Assembly (NCBI GenBank): GCA_949419965.1
Contig: CASPAC010000014.1
Location: 1-44,141 of the forward strand
From: Bacteroidales bacterium
GTDB lineage: Bacteria; Bacteroidota; Bacteroidia; Bacteroidales; Rikenellaceae
Length of the DNA stretch: 44,141 nt
Direction: 5' to 3'
Shown: positions 44,101 through 44,141 of the stretch, piece by piece
Position numbering within the stretch: position 1 is the stretch's first letter
How the letters are laid out: each line of letters starts with the position of its first letter
The notes under the pieces: generated by a model
Database searches by the model: none
The model's input: the letters and a program-made list of their open reading frames with translations, nothing else
What the model was told of the DNA's origin: nothing
Position numbers and translations under genes: made by a program

Positions 44101-44141
44101 CGCCCGGGCCGGCTGCGGGGGTCGCGCTTTCAGCGCGAGCC
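44101..44141. repeat. Structured intergenic element, copy 4 (cut by window end)
   Basis: Inner hairpin TCGCGCT (44122-44128) pairs with AGCGCGA (44132-44138); outer GGCT (44111-44114) pairs with AGCC (44138-44141), and the rest of the right arm is beyond the window. The linker GCGGGGG is the complement of the CCCCCGC linker in the element at 12866-12916, so this copy is in the opposite orientation. Confidence 0.7.

Larger units (their letters stand above)
43301..44141. other. Gene-free right end
   Basis: 841 bases. 43301-43590 would be a leader of about 290 bases if the promoter at 43598-43605 is used. It has open frames on both strands but none begins well or looks like a protein. Further right are two operator-like palindromes, twin hairpins (43914-43970), a dispersed repeat arm (44042-44069) and part of a structured element (44101-44141). 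Confidence 0.6.

Overview
The window looks like a chromosomal segment of a high-GC member of the Bacteroidales, most like Alistipes (Rikenellaceae). This is inferred from gene content and promoter style, not from a database match. Many genes are preceded by the Bacteroidetes sigma-factor signature (TTTG, 19-21 bases, TAnnTTTG) instead of E. coli-type boxes. The genes are Bacteroidetes-typical: a SusB-type GH97 alpha-glucosidase, a surface beta-propeller plus TonB-dependent receptor pair, a fold-III arginine decarboxylase-like enzyme, an LptE lipoprotein, an HU-like membrane protein and an M56/TonB sensor protein.

Layout. 1-616 is repeat-rich and gene-free. thiL (+) stands alone. A minus-strand operon hpt-queE-ftsB-like follows (3130 to 1668). 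Next is a long minus-strand run, nadE-rseC-rnfB-rnfC-rnfD-rnfG-rnfE-rnfA (10837 to 3442), with a promoter at its head and a strong terminator at its end. ruvA (-) and a Skp/OmpH-like lipoprotein (+) are divergent. After a 767-base gene-free stretch full of structured repeats comes cdaA (+). A minus-strand envelope operon runs from 18210 to 14236: HU-like membrane protein, sigma-54 activator, lptE, TPR-like protein, secG, PH-domain protein. An arginine decarboxylase-like gene, a second repeat-rich gap, a LytS/LytTR two-component pair, an HsdR-N nuclease-like protein and a truncated GH2-like protein follow. tRNA-Lys(CTT) precedes a BtuG-like propeller and BtuB-like receptor. Then GH97 (-) and manA (+) are divergent. 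A minus-strand DUF2752/CD225/CD225 cluster comes next. It is followed by rarA, a small outer-membrane barrel gene and a YfcE-like phosphoesterase gene (+), clpC and ung (-), alkaline phosphatase (+), and a BlaI-M56/TonB pair (-). The last 841 bases are gene-free.

Genes that work together: Rnf (ferredoxin:NAD+ oxidoreductase, ion pump) is encoded with RseC and an NAD+ synthetase. SecG and LptE are encoded with a dedicated enhancer-binding activator. The propeller lipoprotein probably hands a ligand, perhaps a cobalamin, to the receptor. BlaI and the M56 protein form a repressor/sensor pair with palindromic operator-like sites upstream.

Most unusual points: (1) the NAD+ synthetase has Gly141 where the amidase-domain catalytic cysteine is expected; (2) a family of four intergenic elements shares one two-stem fold with compensatory base changes; (3) the M56 sensor carries a tandemly duplicated TonB domain; (4) a GH2-like protein ends just after its acid/base site; (5) two CD225 (IFITM-like) paralogues sit beside DUF2752. 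I saw no CRISPR array, transposase, phage module or rRNA gene. All identifications come from reading motifs by eye.
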